DNA of 16,568 nt from contig CABRIF010000053.1 of the NCBI GenBank assembly GCA_902470925.1, positions 1-16,568 of the forward strand. The letters run 5' to 3'. The translations under genes and the position numbers were made by a program. Positions 14,358-16,568 of this stretch are shown in pieces. The first letter of the stretch is position 1; the number at the start of each line of letters is the position of its first letter. The DNA is from an uncultured Collinsella sp. Its GTDB lineage: Bacteria; Actinomycetota; Coriobacteriia; Coriobacteriales; Coriobacteriaceae. The notes under the pieces are model-generated. The model had not been told where the DNA came from. It made no database searches and was given only the letters and a program-made list of their open reading frames with translations.

Positions 14358-14363
14358 TATGAT
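14358..14363 (+). promoter_or_regulatory. Possible -10 box for the LacI-family regulator
   Basis: TATGAT lies about 80 bases before the chosen regulator start, one mismatch from consensus. No good -35 box stands 16 to 18 bases upstream, so this would be a weak or activator-dependent promoter. It is a tentative assignment. Confidence 0.25.
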
Positions 14364-14440
14364 GGAAGGCGATGTATGAAACGCCCTGTTGCTGCTGGCT
14401 TCGGGGAGAAACGACGATGCCCGCGGGCGGGGGAGGCACC

Positions 14441-15544
14441 ATGGCCAAGATGATGCAGAGCAACGACGGAGACACGGCTTCGCGCGTGCGGGGCGGCCGG
14501 CCCCACACGCTGTCCATGGCCGACGTGGCCGCGGTGGCGGGCGTGTCGCAGCAAACCGTCTCGCGCGTGATCAACAACCTGCCCAACGTGAGCGAAAAGA
14601 CGCGCGAGCGCGTGAACAAGGCCGTGGCGGAGCTGGGCTTCCGTCCGAACTACGCGGGGCGCTCGCTGCGCGTGGGGCGCTACCGCTCGGTGGGCCTGTG
14701 CGTCAACGACGTCACCCAGATCGGCAACCTGTCCCTGCTCGACGGCATCAGCGCCGCGGCCCGTGCGCGCGGCTACGCCATCACCTTGATCGAGATGAGC
14801 AAGACCGAGTCATTCTCCCTTGCCGAGGCCTCCCGTCGCATGGCGGAGCTGCCGGTCGACGGCATGGTGATCGCCATGAGCCGCATGGCCCCCGATTTCG
14901 AGTCGTTCACGCCCCAGGCGCGCATGGGCACGGTGCTGGTGTCGATGTACGCGCACCCGCGCTGCACCACGGTCGACTCCGATCACTACGGCTGTTCCAC
15001 GCTGGTGATGGAGCACCTGTTCAACTACGGGCACGAGCAGATCCGCTACGTGGCCGGCCCGTCGTTTTCCATCGATAACGAGTTCCGCGAGGCCGGCTGG
15101 CGCGACGCGTTGGTTGCGCGCGGCATCGAGCCGGTCGAGCCGCTGCGGGGCGACTGGTCGGCGAACAGCGGCTACGAGGCGGGCCTGAAGCTCGCCGACG
15201 ACCGCAGCATGACCGCCGTCTACGCGGCGAACGACCAGATGGCCATCGGCGTGATCGATGCCCTGCGCGACCGCGGCCTGCGCGTGCCGGAGGACGTGAG
15301 CGTGGTTGGCATCGACGACTCCCTCGGCAGCTACCGCGCGCACAACAACCTCACCACGGTCCGCTTCGATTTGCTCTCCCGCGGTGCCACCGTGTTCGAG
15401 CACGCCGTGCCCAGCGAGGAAGAGGACCAAAACGGCATCGGCAGCTGGAACAGCGACGGTACGAACGCGGCAGGCACCGATGTCAAGACCATTCGCATCC
15501 CGGGTCGCCTGGTCGAGCGCGGGACGGTCGTCGAGCGCCGTTAG
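14441..15544 (+). CDS. LacI/GalR-family transcriptional regulator
   Basis: DNA-binding repressor with an N-terminal LacI helix-turn-helix (SMADVAAVAGVSQQTVSRVI, residues 25-44), the hinge FRPNYAGRSLRVGR (67-80) and a periplasmic-binding-protein-like sensor domain, including YAANDQMAIGVIDALRDRG and VSVVGIDDS. At 367 residues it is slightly long: before the terminal RIPGRLVERGTVVERR it carries an acidic, low-complexity insert (SEEEDQNGIGSWNSDGTNAA). The start at 14441 has GGGGGAGG just upstream; ATG at 14417 with GGGGAG is a close alternative. Its position divergent from galM makes it the likely regulator of the galactose operon, with a galactose-related inducer expected, but this is context only. 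Its stop codon overlaps that of the convergent lipid-kinase gene. Confidence 0.9.
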   Translation: MAKMMQSNDGDTASRVRGGRPHTLSMADVAAVAGVSQQTVSRVINNLPNVSEKTRERVNKAVAELGFRPNYAGRSLRVGRYRSVGLCVNDVTQIGNLSLLDGISAAARARGYAITLIEMSKTESFSLAEASRRMAELPVDGMVIAMSRMAPDFESFTPQARMGTVLVSMYAHPRCTTVDSDHYGCSTLVMEHLFNYGHEQIRYVAGPSFSIDNEFREAGWRDALVARGIEPVEPLRGDWSANSGYEAGLKLADDRSMTAVYAANDQMAIGVIDALRDRGLRVPEDVSVVGIDDSLGSYRAHNNLTTVRFDLLSRGATVFEHAVPSEEEDQNGIGSWNSDGTNAAGTDVKTIRIPGRLVERGTVVERR

Positions 15545-16523
15545 CGGGCCGCACGCGGCACCAGGACGTCGAGCGCGCCGGGCAGCACCTTAACGGTGAG
15601 GTGCTGCGCGCGCAGGCGCTCGCCGTCGACCTGGATGGGGTAGCCTGCCTCGGCGCAGGCAAGTTCGATGCGGCGCGCCCGCTGCATGCGAATGTGCTTC
15701 GAGTGCACATGCCGTCCGTTCTTGGCGGACAAAAACACCGGCAGCGCTATCGCGCGCGGGACCGGTCCTTTCGCGTAGCATATGTCGAGCAGGCCGTCGG
15801 CCGGATCGGCGGCGGGGCAGATGTGAAAGCCCGAGCCGTAGGTCGGGCCGTTTTGGATGGCGAACGTGATGGTGGTGAGCTCGCGCGGCTCCTCGCCGTC
15901 GAGGGCGACGGTCGAGGTGAAGCTGCGGTAGTCGCGCCCGAAGGCGCGCAGGCCGCTGGCCGTGTAGAGCGCCTGGCCGGTAAGGCCGCAGGTGTAGCGC
16001 AAATCGTGCGTCCCCAGGCCGATGGCGGCGTCCAGGCCCATCGAGAAGGTCTCCACCGCGTAGTCCACGCCGTGCGCGCCGGCCTCGTCGCGCCAGTCGA
16101 TGCGCATGATGTCGAGCGGGGTGCGGCGGCTTTGCATGAGGTGGGCGAAGTCACGCCCGCTGCAGTCGGTCAAGCCGAGCGTGCGGGCGAAGTCGTTGCC
16201 CGAGCCCACCGGTACCACGCCGAGGGCGGGGCGCCGCTCGCGTGCGATGCGCATAAGACCGCAGGCGACCTCATGGATCACGCCGTCCCCGCCCAGGGCC
16301 AGCACCGTGCGGTAGCCGCAGGCTGCCGCCGCCAGCTCGGTGGCATGGCGCGGGCGCTTCGTGCGGGCCACGTCGAAGGTTTGGTTGGGCAGGTAGAGCT
16401 GCAAGAAGCGCTGGAGCCGTTCGGCCGCCTGCGCCGCGGCACCCGCCTGCGCCTGGGGGTTCACGATGATGAGGGTCCGGTCGCCGGCCGATCCGGGGCG
16501 GATGTCGGCGGGGTGGGGAAGAG
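15541..16523 (-). CDS. Diacylglycerol kinase-family lipid kinase (DagK/YegS-like), 5' partial
   Basis: ATP-dependent lipid kinase of the DAGK catalytic-domain family, probably phosphorylating diacylglycerol or a related lipid at the membrane face. Motifs are LALGGDGVIHEVACGL (nucleotide-binding GGDG), GVVPVGSGNDFART and the C-terminal IQVDGE. Family proteins begin a few residues before an IIVNP strand; here TLIIVNPQAQAG is present and the frame stays open upstream to the junction with adapter sequence. No start codon is available before 16523. The GTG at 16464 is the valine of IIVNP, not a credible start. About 326 residues are visible and only the N-terminal few are missing. Its stop (TAA) overlaps the stop of the convergent regulator. 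Confidence 0.88.
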
Positions 16524-16568
16524 CTGTCTCTTATACACATCTCCGAGCCCACGAGACGTAGAGGAATC
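16524..16568 (+). other. Illumina Nextera adapter and index sequence (contamination)
   Basis: CTGTCTCTTATACACATCT at 16524-16542 is the Tn5 mosaic-end sequence used in Nextera libraries. CCGAGCCCACGAGAC (16543-16557) is the index-1 side adapter. GTAGAGGA (16558-16565) matches an eight-base i7 index that I recall as N712, and ATC begins the flow-cell adapter. These 45 bases are not from the organism; genomic sequence ends at 16523. Confidence 0.97.

Overview
The window reads as a piece of a high-GC Gram-positive genome, most likely a Coriobacteriia member close to Collinsella. This is inferred from very GC-rich third codon positions, strong Shine-Dalgarno sites (GGGAGG, AAGGAGG, GAGGAGG) and the gene repertoire: a type-2 GalT, a MscL with a zinc-ribbon tail, and GPH and DHA2 transporters. 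I could not run a database comparison. It is an assembly contig rather than a clean chromosomal excerpt. The last 45 bases (16524-16568) are Illumina Nextera adapter plus index sequence, and the left edge lies 21 bases from a copy of a dispersed repeat, a likely assembly break.

Layout. Positions 1-660 hold a REP-like repeat array (motif GGGGACGGGGTCGATTCG, copies pointing inward from both sides), then a palindromic operator-like site. A carbohydrate-uptake pair follows: a GPH-family sugar symporter (666-2252) and an intracellular GH28 pectin-type glycosidase (2419-3615). The GH28 frame is cut by an in-frame TAG; 38 more codons of plausible C-terminus run to 3732. Positions 3733-4593 are a repeat-rich gap with a 30-bp tandem repeat that turns into its own inverted copy, then a second inward-facing REP array. 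Next come metY-type O-acetylhomoserine sulfhydrylase (4594-5874), a small nitroreductase (6172-6714) and, on the minus strand, mscL (7070-7534). A 600-bp gene-free stretch with 20-bp tandem repeats leads to a good promoter followed almost at once by a strong intrinsic terminator. These lie upstream of a DHA2 (EmrB/QacA-like) efflux gene (about 8319-9983), which suggests transcription attenuation.

The right half is a galactose locus. galM, galK and galT run leftward (14170 to 10109), and a divergent LacI-family regulator (14441-15544) sits beside galM. GalM converts beta- to alpha-galactose, GalK makes galactose-1-phosphate and GalT exchanges it with UDP-glucose. galE is not in the window. A diacylglycerol-kinase-family lipid kinase (15541-16523, minus strand) meets the regulator tail to tail with overlapping stop codons and loses its N-terminus at the adapter.

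No RNA genes, CRISPR arrays, transposase genes or phage genes were seen. The most unusual points are the GH28 amber interruption, the two inward-facing REP arrays with the 30-bp repeat hairpin, the promoter-terminator leader before the efflux pump, and the adapter at the contig end.
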